8,887 nt of DNA from an uncultured Pseudomonadota bacterium (lineage in GTDB: Bacteria; Pseudomonadota; Gammaproteobacteria; Burkholderiales; SG8-39). This document shows, one piece after another, positions 1-7,003 of the stretch (within the stretch, counting starts at the first letter, position 1; each line of letters opens with the position of its first letter). The position numbers and the translations under genes are program-made. Location of the stretch: NCBI GenBank assembly GCA_903864555.1, contig CAIPGJ010000921.1, positions 1-8,887 on the forward strand. Direction: 5' to 3'. The notes beneath the pieces were generated by a model. That model did not search any database and was not told where the DNA came from. It saw only the letters and a list, made by a program, of their open reading frames with translations.

Positions 1-2337
1 CAGTTCCCGGGAAACGAGGATGCCGCCGCCTTTGCCGAATGGGCTGCGCGCTATCGTCGCCAGACCGTGTCGCGCCAGCAGACCGATGCGGCGCGCCTGC
101 CGGAACTGGCCGCGCGCCTGTTCGACGTCGATGAAGTGCGGCGCCCGCGCGTGCTGGTGCTCTACGCCTACGACATCGTGACCCCGCAGCTGGAGCGTTT
201 CCTGTCGGATTGCGTCGCCGCCGGGATTGAAGTCCTCACTAGTCGCCCCGAACGCCATGCCGCCACGCCGGTCCGCTGGCCACTGGCATCCGCTGACGAG
301 GAGCTGCAGTCTGTTGCGCAATGGGCGCGCGCGCGACTCGAGGCAGCTGGTGACCGGCCGGTGCGCATCGGCATCGTCCTTCCCGATATCGAACTGCGGC
401 GCAAGTCCGTGGTGCGCGTGATGTCGCAGGCGCTGCAGCCGGACTGGTGCCTGCCCGGCACGGCGTCTGCGAGCCTGCCCTTCAACGTCTCCCTCGGTGT
501 GCCGCTGTCGCAGCATGCGCTGGTGCAGGCGTCGCTGTCGCTGCTCTCGCTGGCCTTGGGCAGCGTCGACTTTGCCGCCGCCAGCCGCCTGCTGCGTTCG
601 CCCTTCCTGGGCGGCGGGATGACCGAAGCACAGGCGCGTGCCCGCCTCGATGTGGCGCTGCGCCGCGTCGCGCCGGCGCGTCTCAACCTGATGCAGTTCA
701 CCGCACTGCTCGCAAGCCTGGGCCTGCCCTCGCGCCTGGGATCGCTGCTGCAGGCGCTGGCTGTCCGTGTGCAGGAGCGCCCGGCCGGCGGCGCAAAGCA
801 GTCGCTGCACGCCTGGGCGGAACGCTTCAGCGGCCTGCTCAAGGTCGCCGGTTTTCCCGGCGAGCGTTCCCTCGATTCAGTCGAGTACCAGACCCTTGCG
901 AAGTGGCATGAAACCCTGGCCGAGCTGGGCGGCTTGTCACTGGTGGCCCCGGCCGTGTCCGGGCAGGAAGCACTGTCTCGCCTGTATGGCCTGTGTGCGG
1001 ATCGTCTGTTCCAGCCCGAGAGTGGCACCGCGCCGATCCAGGTGCTGGGCGTGCTCGAATCGGCAGGACTGGATTTCGATCACCTGTGGATCGCCGGCAT
1101 GAGTGATGAGGCCTGGCCGCTGCCGGCACGGCCGCATCCCTTCATCCCGCCAGCGCTGCAGAAAAAGGCCGGCGTGCCCGAGGCCAGTGCCGACACCGCC
1201 TTCGAGCTGGACCGTCGCATCACCGCAGACTGGCTGGAGGCGGCACCCGAAGTGGTGGTCTCGCATGCGCTGCGCGAGGGCGACCGTGAATTGTCGCCCA
1301 GTCCCCTGGTGGCACAGCTCGCGGAAGGCCGCGTGGAACTGCCCGCCATCGCCGCCCCGCTGCATGCCCTGCATCAGGAAGCGGCACTGGAGGCGGTGCC
1401 CGACGTGCCGGCGCCGCCTGTCTCCGCGCAGGCCGCGGCGCAACTGCGTGGTGGCGCACGCGTGCTCACCGACCACGCCGCCTGTCCCTTTCGCGCCTTC
1501 GCCGCCCACCGGCTGGCTGCAGCGCCCATGGAAACACCCATGGAAGGCTTCAATGCCGCGGCGCGCGGCACGCTGCTGCATGCCTTCATGAAAGGCATTT
1601 GGGATCGCCTGCAGACGCACGCTGCGCTGCTGGCTGCGGACGCCGCCCTGCTGGAGGAGGTGCTGGTGCAGTCGGCCACTGCGGCGGTTGAACACACGCG
1701 CCGCGACTACACCATCGGTGATGCTTTCGCGGCACTGGAGCGCGAGCGCCTGGCCAGGCTCGGGCGCGACTGGCTGGAGATCGAGCGCGCGCGGCCACCC
1801 TTCGAAGGGGTGGCCAGCGAGGCGAAGCGCCCGCTGCTGGCAGGCGGCCTGCGCTTTGCCGGCCGCATCGACCGCATGGACCGCCTCGCCGACGGTTCCC
1901 ATGTGCTCATCGACTACAAGACCGGTACCGTCTCGCCCAGGAACTGGGAGGGCGCGCGTCCCGAGGATCCGCAACTGCCGCTGTACGCCGCCAATGCCGC
2001 GGAGGACATCTCCGGCGTCGTCTTTGCCAAGCTGAAGACCGGCGCCATGCGCTTCATGGGCTACAGCCGCGACAAGGGCGCGCTGCCCAAGGTCATCCAA
2101 TACCAGGGCTGGGAAGATCTGCTGCAGGGTTGGAATGCCGAAGTGCATCGCCTGGGCACAAGCTTCGCCGCCGGCGAAGCGGCAGTCGATCCGAAGAAAC
2201 AAGGCGTCACCTGTCGCTACTGCAGCCTGCAGCCCCTGTGTCGCGTGCATGAGCGCTTCTCGGCGCTTGACCTGGATGTGGATGCGGCCAGGGGCGATGC
2301 CGACGCTGACAACGAGAACGGGGAGGGCGGCGAATGA
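1..2337 (+). CDS. AddB-like PD-(D/E)XK nuclease / inactivated helicase subunit with Fe-S cluster (5' partial)
   Basis: The frame is open from base 1, so the gene begins upstream. The GTG at 67 lies inside it and is not a believable start. 778 residues are visible (numbered from base 1). From memory, related proteins annotated as 'probable DNA repair protein' in Proteobacteria run about 850-900 aa, so roughly 100 N-terminal residues, including any Walker A, are missing. The middle holds a helicase-like segment (GLDFDHLWIAGMSDEAWP, near codon 356). The C-terminal nuclease shows H527 (GTLLHAF), D624 (GRIDRMD), D638-Y-K640 (IDYKTG) and Q658-LPLY. Cys495 (ACPFRAF) plus C738-x2-C741-x5-C747 match the AddB-type 4Fe-4S pattern of one early and three late cysteines. 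The inferred role is the partner of the helicase encoded next, resecting double-strand ends for RecA in the cytoplasm. All nuclease residues are present. The protein ends in an acidic tail. The stop overlaps the next start (ATGA). The family call is firm; the symbol addB is by analogy only. Confidence 0.93.
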   Translation, partial: QFPGNEDAAAFAEWAARYRRQTVSRQQTDAARLPELAARLFDVDEVRRPRVLVLYAYDIVTPQLERFLSDCVAAGIEVLTSRPERHAATPVRWPLASADEELQSVAQWARARLEAAGDRPVRIGIVLPDIELRRKSVVRVMSQALQPDWCLPGTASASLPFNVSLGVPLSQHALVQASLSLLSLALGSVDFAAASRLLRSPFLGGGMTEAQARARLDVALRRVAPARLNLMQFTALLASLGLPSRLGSLLQALAVRVQERPAGGAKQSLHAWAERFSGLLKVAGFPGERSLDSVEYQTLAKWHETLAELGGLSLVAPAVSGQEALSRLYGLCADRLFQPESGTAPIQVLGVLESAGLDFDHLWIAGMSDEAWPLPARPHPFIPPALQKKAGVPEASADTAFELDRRITADWLEAAPEVVVSHALREGDRELSPSPLVAQLAEGRVELPAIAAPLHALHQEAALEAVPDVPAPPVSAQAAAQLRGGARVLTDHAACPFRAFAAHRLAAAPMETPMEGFNAAARGTLLHAFMKGIWDRLQTHAALLAADAALLEEVLVQSATAAVEHTRRDYTIGDAFAALERERLARLGRDWLEIERARPPFEGVASEAKRPLLAGGLRFAGRIDRMDRLADGSHVLIDYKTGTVSPRNWEGARPEDPQLPLYAANAAEDISGVVFAKLKTGAMRFMGYSRDKGALPKVIQYQGWEDLLQGWNAEVHRLGTSFAAGEAAVDPKKQGVTCRYCSLQPLCRVHERFSALDLDVDAARGDADADNENGEGGE
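2321..2327 (+). promoter_or_regulatory. Shine-Dalgarno for the AddA-like helicase
   Basis: GGGAGGG lies 6 nt before the ATG at 2334, inside the last codons of the AddB-like gene. It supports this ATG as the start. Together with the ATGA stop/start overlap, it suggests coupled translation of the two subunits in near-equal amounts. Confidence 0.7.
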
Positions 2338-5300
2338 GTGCTGCCGCAAAGCCCTTCTCCAATGCCGTGATCGCCGACGCCGCGGAGCGCGCGCGCGCCC
2401 TCGACCCGCAACAGTCCTTCATCGTGCAGGCGCCCGCTGGCTCGGGCAAGACCGAGCTGCTGGTGCGCCGCTTCGTGGCCTTGCTGGCCACCGTGCAGCA
2501 GCCCGAAGAGGTGCTCGCCATCACCTTCACCCGCAAGGCTGCGGCGGAGATGAAAAAACGCGTGCTCGCCGCCCTCGACGCTGATCAGGCCGCGCGCCTT
2601 GCCTCGCGACTGCGCATCATGACCATCGATTCGCTGTGCGCCTCGCTCACGCGCCAGATGCCGGTGCTGGCGCGCTTCGGCGCGCAGCCAGGCATCGTCG
2701 AGGGCGCAGAGGCGAAGGCGCTGTACCACGAGGCAGCCCAGCGGACCCTTGCGCGCCTGGAGCAGCCGGGCAGCCTCGCGCGCCAGGTCGCGCAATTGCT
2801 GCTGCATCTGGACAACGACAGCGTCGCCGCCGAAGGCCTGCTCGCCGACATGCTGTCGCGGCGGGACCAGTGGCTGCGCCGCGCCGGAGATCCGCCCACC
2901 CGCGCCGAACTGGAAGCCACGCTGCTCACCGAGCGCGAGCGTCTGCTGGAGGCGGCGCGTGTGCTGCACCCGGATGCATCGGAGGAACTGGCACTCCAGG
3001 TCCTCACCCAGAAGGGCGGATGGCGCAAGCGTCCGCCCGCCCCGCTGGACATGGTCGGCAACGAAGCGCTGCGCCTCGTGCTGTTCGCCCTGCATGCGCT
3101 GCCGCCGGCGCGCTACTCGGATGAGCAATGGGCCGTCCTTGAAGCCATCCTCGGCCTGCTCAAGCTGGCTGCTGCCGAACTGAAACTGGTGTTCGGCGAG
3201 CGCGGTCAGGCCGACTTCACCGAATATGCCCAGGCTGCGGTGGTGGCCCTGGGCAGCGCCGATGATCCCTCCGAGCTGCTCTTGCGCATGGATGCGACGC
3301 TGCGCCACATCCTGGTCGATGAATTCCAGGACACCTCGGTCAGCCAGTGGGCGCTGCTAGAGCACCTCACCGCCGGCTGGGAGGTGGGCGATGGCCGCAC
3401 CATCTTCGTGGTCGGCGATCCCATGCAGTCCATCTACCGTTTCCGCGAGGCGGAGGTGGCCTTGTTCCTGCGGGCACGCCGGGCCGGCCTGGGCGAAGTG
3501 CATCTTGAACCGCTGACCCTGCGCACCAACTTCCGCTCGCAGGCCGGTATCGTCGACTGGGTGAACGACAGCTTCACGCAGGTGCTGCCGGCTGTGGAAG
3601 ACGAAGCGGCCGGCGCCGTGCCCTATTCGGCCGCCATCGCCCATCCGGACAAGCTGAAGTTGGAAGGTGCGGCCGTGTCCTGGCATATCTTCACCGCGTC
3701 GAATGCCGGTGCTGACAGCAAACGGGACAGCGCGCGGGCGGACGAAGCGCAGCGCGTGCTGCAGATCGCCCGCGAAGCGCGTTTTCAAGGTGGCAGTTGT
3801 GCCGTGCTGGTGAGAAACCGCCTGGCGTTGATCGACATCGTGCCGGCGCTGGAACAGGCCGGCATTCCCTATCGCGCCGTCGAGATCGAAAAGCTGGGCG
3901 AGAAGCAGGTGATCCAGGATCTGCATGCACTCACCCGAGCGCTGCTGCATCCGGGCGACCGCATTGCCTGGCTGGCCTTGCTGCGCGCGCGCTGGTGCGG
4001 CCTGGATCTGGCCGATCTGTATGCGCTGGCCGGCAGCGATGAGCAAGGCGACACCGCCACCCGGCTGGTCTGGGACCTGATGCAGGATCCGGCGCGCCTG
4101 GCCACCCTCAGCGCAGACGGGCAGGCTCGCATCGCGCGCGTGCTCGCCGTGCTCGCACCGGCGCTGGCCCAGGCACTGCGCGGCAGCCTGCGCCAGCGTA
4201 TCGAAGGTGCCTGGCTGGCGCTGGGTGGTCCGGCCTGCGTCGACGAGGCCACCGAGCTGGAAGACGCTGCCATGTTCCTTGCGCGCCTGGATGAACTGGA
4301 AGAGGCCGGCGACCTGGAAGACCCCGCGCTGCTCGCCGATAGCCTGGAGGCGCTGTACGCGCTGCCCGATGTGAATGCCGGCGAGGAGGCACTGCAGATC
4401 ATGACCGTGCACAAATCCAAGGGGCTGGAGTTCGACACCGTGATCCTGCCCGGCCTCGATCGTTCGCCGCGGCCGGGCCAGCGCCAGCTCATGGCGTGGA
4501 AGTCCATGGCTGGTCGCAGCCTGCTGCTGGCGCCCATCAACGCCACGCGCGAAGCCAAGGAACCGCTCTACCAGCATGTGCGCGCGCAACTGCGCGCCGC
4601 CGAGGACACCGAGGCCGGCCGCCTGCTGTATGTTGCCGCCACGCGCGCGAAACAGCGCCTGCATTTGCTGGGCTGCCTCAAGCGCGACAAGGAAGGCTTC
4701 GAGAAGCCGCCGGGCAAGCGCTCGCTGCTCGCCCTGCTGTGGCCGCTGATGCCGGATGATGCGCGGGTCGCCGCTGGCGATGGCGCGCCGCCCGGCGTGG
4801 CTGTCGCGAAGCAGGCTGAATCTAGCGCAGTGCCGGCAGGCGCGCCACTGCGCCTGCCGCTGGACTGGCAGCCTGCGGCATTGCCGCCGCGCGCCGCCTG
4901 GCCAGCCTGGCTGGATGCACCTGCTGCAGCAGGCGGCGAGGTGATTGAATTCTCCTGGACCGGTGAGACCACCCGCCACATCGGCAGCGTGGTGCACCGC
5001 TGGCTGCAGCGGATTGCCGACACCGGCCTGGCCGGTTGGGATGCTGCCCGCATTGCCGCACACAAGCCGGACTTCCGCATGGAACTTTCGGCACTGGGTG
5101 TCGAGCCCGCCACGCAGGAGTCTGCCGCAGCGCGCGTCGCCGATGCGCTGGTGCACTCGATCACCGATGCGCGCGGGCGCTGGCTGCTGGGGCCGCAGCA
5201 GGATGCGCGCAATGAATACCGCCTCAGCACCCTGCTGCAGGGGCGACCTCGCCACTTCGTCATCGATCGCAGCTTCACCGATGCCGAGGGCCGGCGCTGG

Positions 5301-5492
5301 ATCATCGATTACAAGACCGGCCGCCACGAGGGCGGCGACATCGAGGCTTTCCTCGACCGCGAGCAGCTGCGCTATCGCGGCCAGCTGGAAACCTATGCCA
5401 TGGTGCTGCCGCGCGATCCCGCGGTGAGGCTGCGTTTCGGTCTGTACTTCCCCTTGCTGGGCGGCTGGCGAGAGTGGGGTCTGGATGAGTAA
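2334..5492 (+). CDS. AddA/RecB-like UvrD-family DNA helicase-nuclease
   Basis: Complete 1052-aa superfamily 1A helicase with a C-terminal nuclease; inferred motor subunit of an AddAB-type complex that unwinds and degrades double-strand DNA ends. All helicase motifs are visible: Walker A APAGSGKT (K39), Ia ITFTRKAAAEMK (from about 63), Walker B VDEFQDTS (D329, E330), III VGDPMQSIYRFR (360-371), IV LRTNFRS (R401), V VHKSKGLEF (692-700), VI LLYVAATRAK (R771). The nuclease module has H888 (GSVVHRW), D978 (VIDRSF), D992-Y-K994 (IDYKTG) and Q1017-LETY. Both the ATPase and nuclease should therefore be active. No cysteine cluster is seen in this subunit, as expected for AddA/RecB. The ATG overlaps the upstream stop by 4 nt with a good ribosome site. 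The stop overlaps the transporter start by 8 nt. A RecB of a RecBCD complex is less likely because the neighbour is AddB-like with its own nuclease and cysteines. Family call very firm; exact symbol left open. Confidence 0.95.
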   Translation: MSAAAKPFSNAVIADAAERARALDPQQSFIVQAPAGSGKTELLVRRFVALLATVQQPEEVLAITFTRKAAAEMKKRVLAALDADQAARLASRLRIMTIDSLCASLTRQMPVLARFGAQPGIVEGAEAKALYHEAAQRTLARLEQPGSLARQVAQLLLHLDNDSVAAEGLLADMLSRRDQWLRRAGDPPTRAELEATLLTERERLLEAARVLHPDASEELALQVLTQKGGWRKRPPAPLDMVGNEALRLVLFALHALPPARYSDEQWAVLEAILGLLKLAAAELKLVFGERGQADFTEYAQAAVVALGSADDPSELLLRMDATLRHILVDEFQDTSVSQWALLEHLTAGWEVGDGRTIFVVGDPMQSIYRFREAEVALFLRARRAGLGEVHLEPLTLRTNFRSQAGIVDWVNDSFTQVLPAVEDEAAGAVPYSAAIAHPDKLKLEGAAVSWHIFTASNAGADSKRDSARADEAQRVLQIAREARFQGGSCAVLVRNRLALIDIVPALEQAGIPYRAVEIEKLGEKQVIQDLHALTRALLHPGDRIAWLALLRARWCGLDLADLYALAGSDEQGDTATRLVWDLMQDPARLATLSADGQARIARVLAVLAPALAQALRGSLRQRIEGAWLALGGPACVDEATELEDAAMFLARLDELEEAGDLEDPALLADSLEALYALPDVNAGEEALQIMTVHKSKGLEFDTVILPGLDRSPRPGQRQLMAWKSMAGRSLLLAPINATREAKEPLYQHVRAQLRAAEDTEAGRLLYVAATRAKQRLHLLGCLKRDKEGFEKPPGKRSLLALLWPLMPDDARVAAGDGAPPGVAVAKQAESSAVPAGAPLRLPLDWQPAALPPRAAWPAWLDAPAAAGGEVIEFSWTGETTRHIGSVVHRWLQRIADTGLAGWDAARIAAHKPDFRMELSALGVEPATQESAAARVADALVHSITDARGRWLLGPQQDARNEYRLSTLLQGRPRHFVIDRSFTDAEGRRWIIDYKTGRHEGGDIEAFLDREQLRYRGQLETYAMVLPRDPAVRLRFGLYFPLLGGWREWGLDE

Positions 5493-6774
5493 CACGGAAC
5501 AGACAGTGAACAAGAACGCCGACAAGACGGCGGACAAAGAGGTGAACACCACCGCTCCTGACCATCCTTCGCATCGCCACTGGCGGCGCAATGCGCATGC
5601 CATCGCCTGGGGCAACCTGCTCACCAACCTGGGCTGGTCCGGCGCCTTCGCCTTCCTGCCGCTGATCGTGCGCGAGATGAACCCGGGCGACCAGCTGGAG
5701 CTGTGGACCGGCCTCATGGCCGGCGCCTATACCACGGTGAGCTTCCTGTTCACACCGGTGTGGGGCGTGTTCGCCGACCACTACGGGCGCAAGAGCATGG
5801 TGCTGCGCGCCGGGCTGGGCATGGGCATCGGCTTCCTGTTCGTCACCATGATGGGCAACCCGCTGCTGTTCCTCTTGTTTCTCGCACTCACCGGCCTGGC
5901 CAATGGTTACGTCCCGGCCGGCCAAGCGCTGGTGGCCACCACCACCCCGCACAACAAGGTGGGCGGGGCGCTCGCCTACACCCAGTCCTTCGCCTGGGTA
6001 GGCAACATGCTCGGGCCCATCATCGCCGCCCTGCTGATGACGGTGCTGCCCCTGTACCGCCACCTCTTCGGCCTGGCCAGCTTCACCTCGTTTGCCGCTG
6101 GCCTGCTGGCGCTCATCGTCATCCGTGAGCTGCATGTGCGGCCCTCGCATCCGCTGCGCCTGGAGATGCGCGCCGACCTGCGCCGCCTGTGGGCCGTGCC
6201 GCAGCTGAAACTGCTTTACTTCATGGGCACGGTGTTCGCCCTGACGGTGTTCGGCGCCAATGCCATCGTCACCCTGTTCACCCTGCGCCTGCTCGAGGCC
6301 ATGCCGGCCTACCTGGGGCTGGGCGAGGCTGCCTGGGTGGCGGCGATCGCCGCCGGCTTCACCCTGGCCGGCGTCGCCGCGCTGCCCTTCTGGGGCCGCT
6401 TGCTCAACCACTATGATGCGAGCAAGGTGCTGCGTATCCAGTTGATCGGCAGCCTCATCACCAGCCTGCTCATGCCGCTGGTGCAGGATCCGCTGCAGCT
6501 GGCCATCGCGCGCAGCCTGTTCGCCATCTTCATCACCGGACTGCAGCCCACACTCATCCGCATGGTGCGCGAGAAAGCTCCCGCCGGCATGGATGGGCGC
6601 ACGCTGTCCTATGGCACGGCGCTGCAGCAGGTCGGCAACGCCGTGGGCCCGATCCTGGGCGGGCTGATGGCCCCCTGGCTGGGCTTGCGCGCCTACTTCA
6701 TCTTCTGCACCGCGCTCATCGGCTTTGCGCTGGTGCTGTGGCTGCGGCGGGAGAAGGGCGATGGCAAAGGGTAA
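5485..6774 (+). CDS. Major facilitator superfamily transporter, DHA1/MdtG-like drug exporter type
   Basis: Complete 429-aa inner-membrane protein with 12 hydrophobic segments by eye, six either side of a charged loop near 210-235. The loop after TM2 carries MFS motif A, WGVFADHYGRKSM (93-105: D98, G101, R102, K103), typical of proton-coupled MFS carriers. GP-containing motif C-like segments occur in both halves: GNMLGP (173-178) and GNAVGPILGG (384-393). The latter type is common in DHA1 antiporters, so export of a small molecule or drug is the best guess; the substrate cannot be read from sequence. About 37 hydrophilic, Lys/Asp/Asn-rich residues precede TM1. The ATG at 5485 is the only upstream ATG in frame, with a weak GAGTGGGG site ahead; in-frame GTGs at 5506 and 5542 would shorten this tail. 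The start overlaps the helicase stop by 8 nt, so it is probably co-transcribed and translationally coupled with the repair genes. MFS membership is firm, the DHA1 subtype moderate. Confidence 0.9.
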   Translation: MSNTEQTVNKNADKTADKEVNTTAPDHPSHRHWRRNAHAIAWGNLLTNLGWSGAFAFLPLIVREMNPGDQLELWTGLMAGAYTTVSFLFTPVWGVFADHYGRKSMVLRAGLGMGIGFLFVTMMGNPLLFLLFLALTGLANGYVPAGQALVATTTPHNKVGGALAYTQSFAWVGNMLGPIIAALLMTVLPLYRHLFGLASFTSFAAGLLALIVIRELHVRPSHPLRLEMRADLRRLWAVPQLKLLYFMGTVFALTVFGANAIVTLFTLRLLEAMPAYLGLGEAAWVAAIAAGFTLAGVAALPFWGRLLNHYDASKVLRIQLIGSLITSLLMPLVQDPLQLAIARSLFAIFITGLQPTLIRMVREKAPAGMDGRTLSYGTALQQVGNAVGPILGGLMAPWLGLRAYFIFCTALIGFALVLWLRREKGDGKG

Positions 6775-6776
6775 AT

Positions 6777-6837
6777 TGTGATCATATTTCGATGATGATA
6801 TCGATGATCATTTGGATCGCAGATGTAATGTGATCAT
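6777..6837 (+). repeat. Three TGATCAT palindromic boxes at 26-bp spacing in an AT-rich patch
   Basis: TGATCAT occurs at 6779-6785, 6805-6811 and 6831-6837, a spacing of exactly 26 bp each time. Copies 1 and 3 share the longer 9-mer TGTGATCAT (6777 and 6829); copy 2 is GATGATCAT. The core TGATCA is palindromic. The patch is about one third G+C by hand count, in otherwise GC-rich DNA, and starts right after the transporter stop. At about 10.5 bp per turn, copies 1 and 3 lie on the same helix face and copy 2 on the opposite face. An operator array for a dimeric regulator is possible, but no known consensus fits well, and chance in a GAT-rich patch remains possible. The next start codon is 167 bp downstream. 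Confidence 0.5.
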
Positions 6838-6855
6838 GGGTTCTTCGCTGGTTTT

Positions 6856-6884
6856 GGTCAGGCCGCGGGGCCTACCCCCTTCTT
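6856..6884 (+). terminator. Weak candidate intrinsic terminator after the transporter gene
   Basis: GGT-C-AGGCC (6856-6864) pairs with GGCCT-ACC (6869-6876) around a GCGG loop, giving eight pairs with one bulged C. It is followed by CCC and TTCTT (6880-6884) rather than a clean T-run, so efficiency is doubtful. Its position about 80 nt after the transporter stop fits the end of the three-gene operon. It could equally be a chance hairpin in GC-rich DNA. Confidence 0.3.
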
Positions 6885-6959
6885 AAACCCCTGGGCCTGC
6901 CAAGCTTGCTGCCAATGCCGTCCCCGGAGATCGGTGAAGAACCTTTGGCAAGGGTGTTG

Positions 6960-6974
6960 GCGGCGCAGCGCCGC
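6960..6974. repeat. Perfect GC-rich inverted repeat GCGGCGC-A-GCGCCGC
   Basis: Seven-base arms (6960-6966 and 6968-6974) flank a single A, forming a perfect dyad centred 37 nt before the ATG at 7004. As RNA it could fold with six pairs and a CAG loop. No T-run follows, so it is not a terminator. It may be an operator or a leader hairpin of the VWA gene. GC-rich DNA makes such dyads fairly common, so no function is claimed. Confidence 0.45.
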
Positions 6975-6991
6975 ACGCCCGCCATACACGC

Positions 6992-6997
6992 GATAAT
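6992..6997 (+). promoter_or_regulatory. Possible -10 box (GATAAT) directly before the VWA gene, suggesting a leaderless start
   Basis: GATAAT matches the sigma-70 -10 consensus TATAAT at five of six bases and lies 6 nt before the ATG at 7004. Transcription would then begin at or next to the start codon. No Shine-Dalgarno is visible before that ATG, which fits a leaderless message. No good -35 hexamer sits 16-18 bp upstream; the closest TTG-type element, TTGGCA at 6945, is too far away. This is inference from a short motif. Confidence 0.3.
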
Positions 6998-7003
6998 GCC
7001 GTC

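Noticed and set aside
67..69. GTG as the start of the first gene
   Set aside because: The same frame is open to base 1 and the residues before the GTG look like part of the family's N-terminal region, so this is an internal valine.
937..2349. A 470-codon minus-strand open frame opposite the AddB-like gene
   Set aside because: Same register effect; the translation is low in complexity and has no domain, while the plus strand has nuclease and cysteine motifs.
2217..3308. A 363-codon minus-strand open frame across the junction of the two repair genes
   Set aside because: It lies over conserved helicase motifs on the plus strand and shares the shadow register. No ribosome site or domain supports it.
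3357..5717. A 786-codon minus-strand open frame opposite the helicase gene
   Set aside because: It has the same codon-on-codon register as the helicase gene, so it is a coding-bias shadow. The plus strand has every SF1 helicase motif in order.
6777..6811. TGTGA-type CRP or FNR site in the repeat patch
   Set aside because: The matching TCACA or ATCAA half at the correct distance is missing, so only the half-site TGTGA fits.
6792..6833. A 13-codon frame (MMISMIIWIADVM) in the AT-rich gap
   Set aside because: It has no ribosome binding site and follows from the GAT-rich composition of the repeat patch. A hydrophobic leader peptide cannot be excluded, but nothing positive supports it.
6945..6961. 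A possible sigma-54 promoter at TTTGGCAAGGGTGTTGGC
   Set aside because: The GG and GC elements are one base off the required spacing and the -12 element does not match TTGC.
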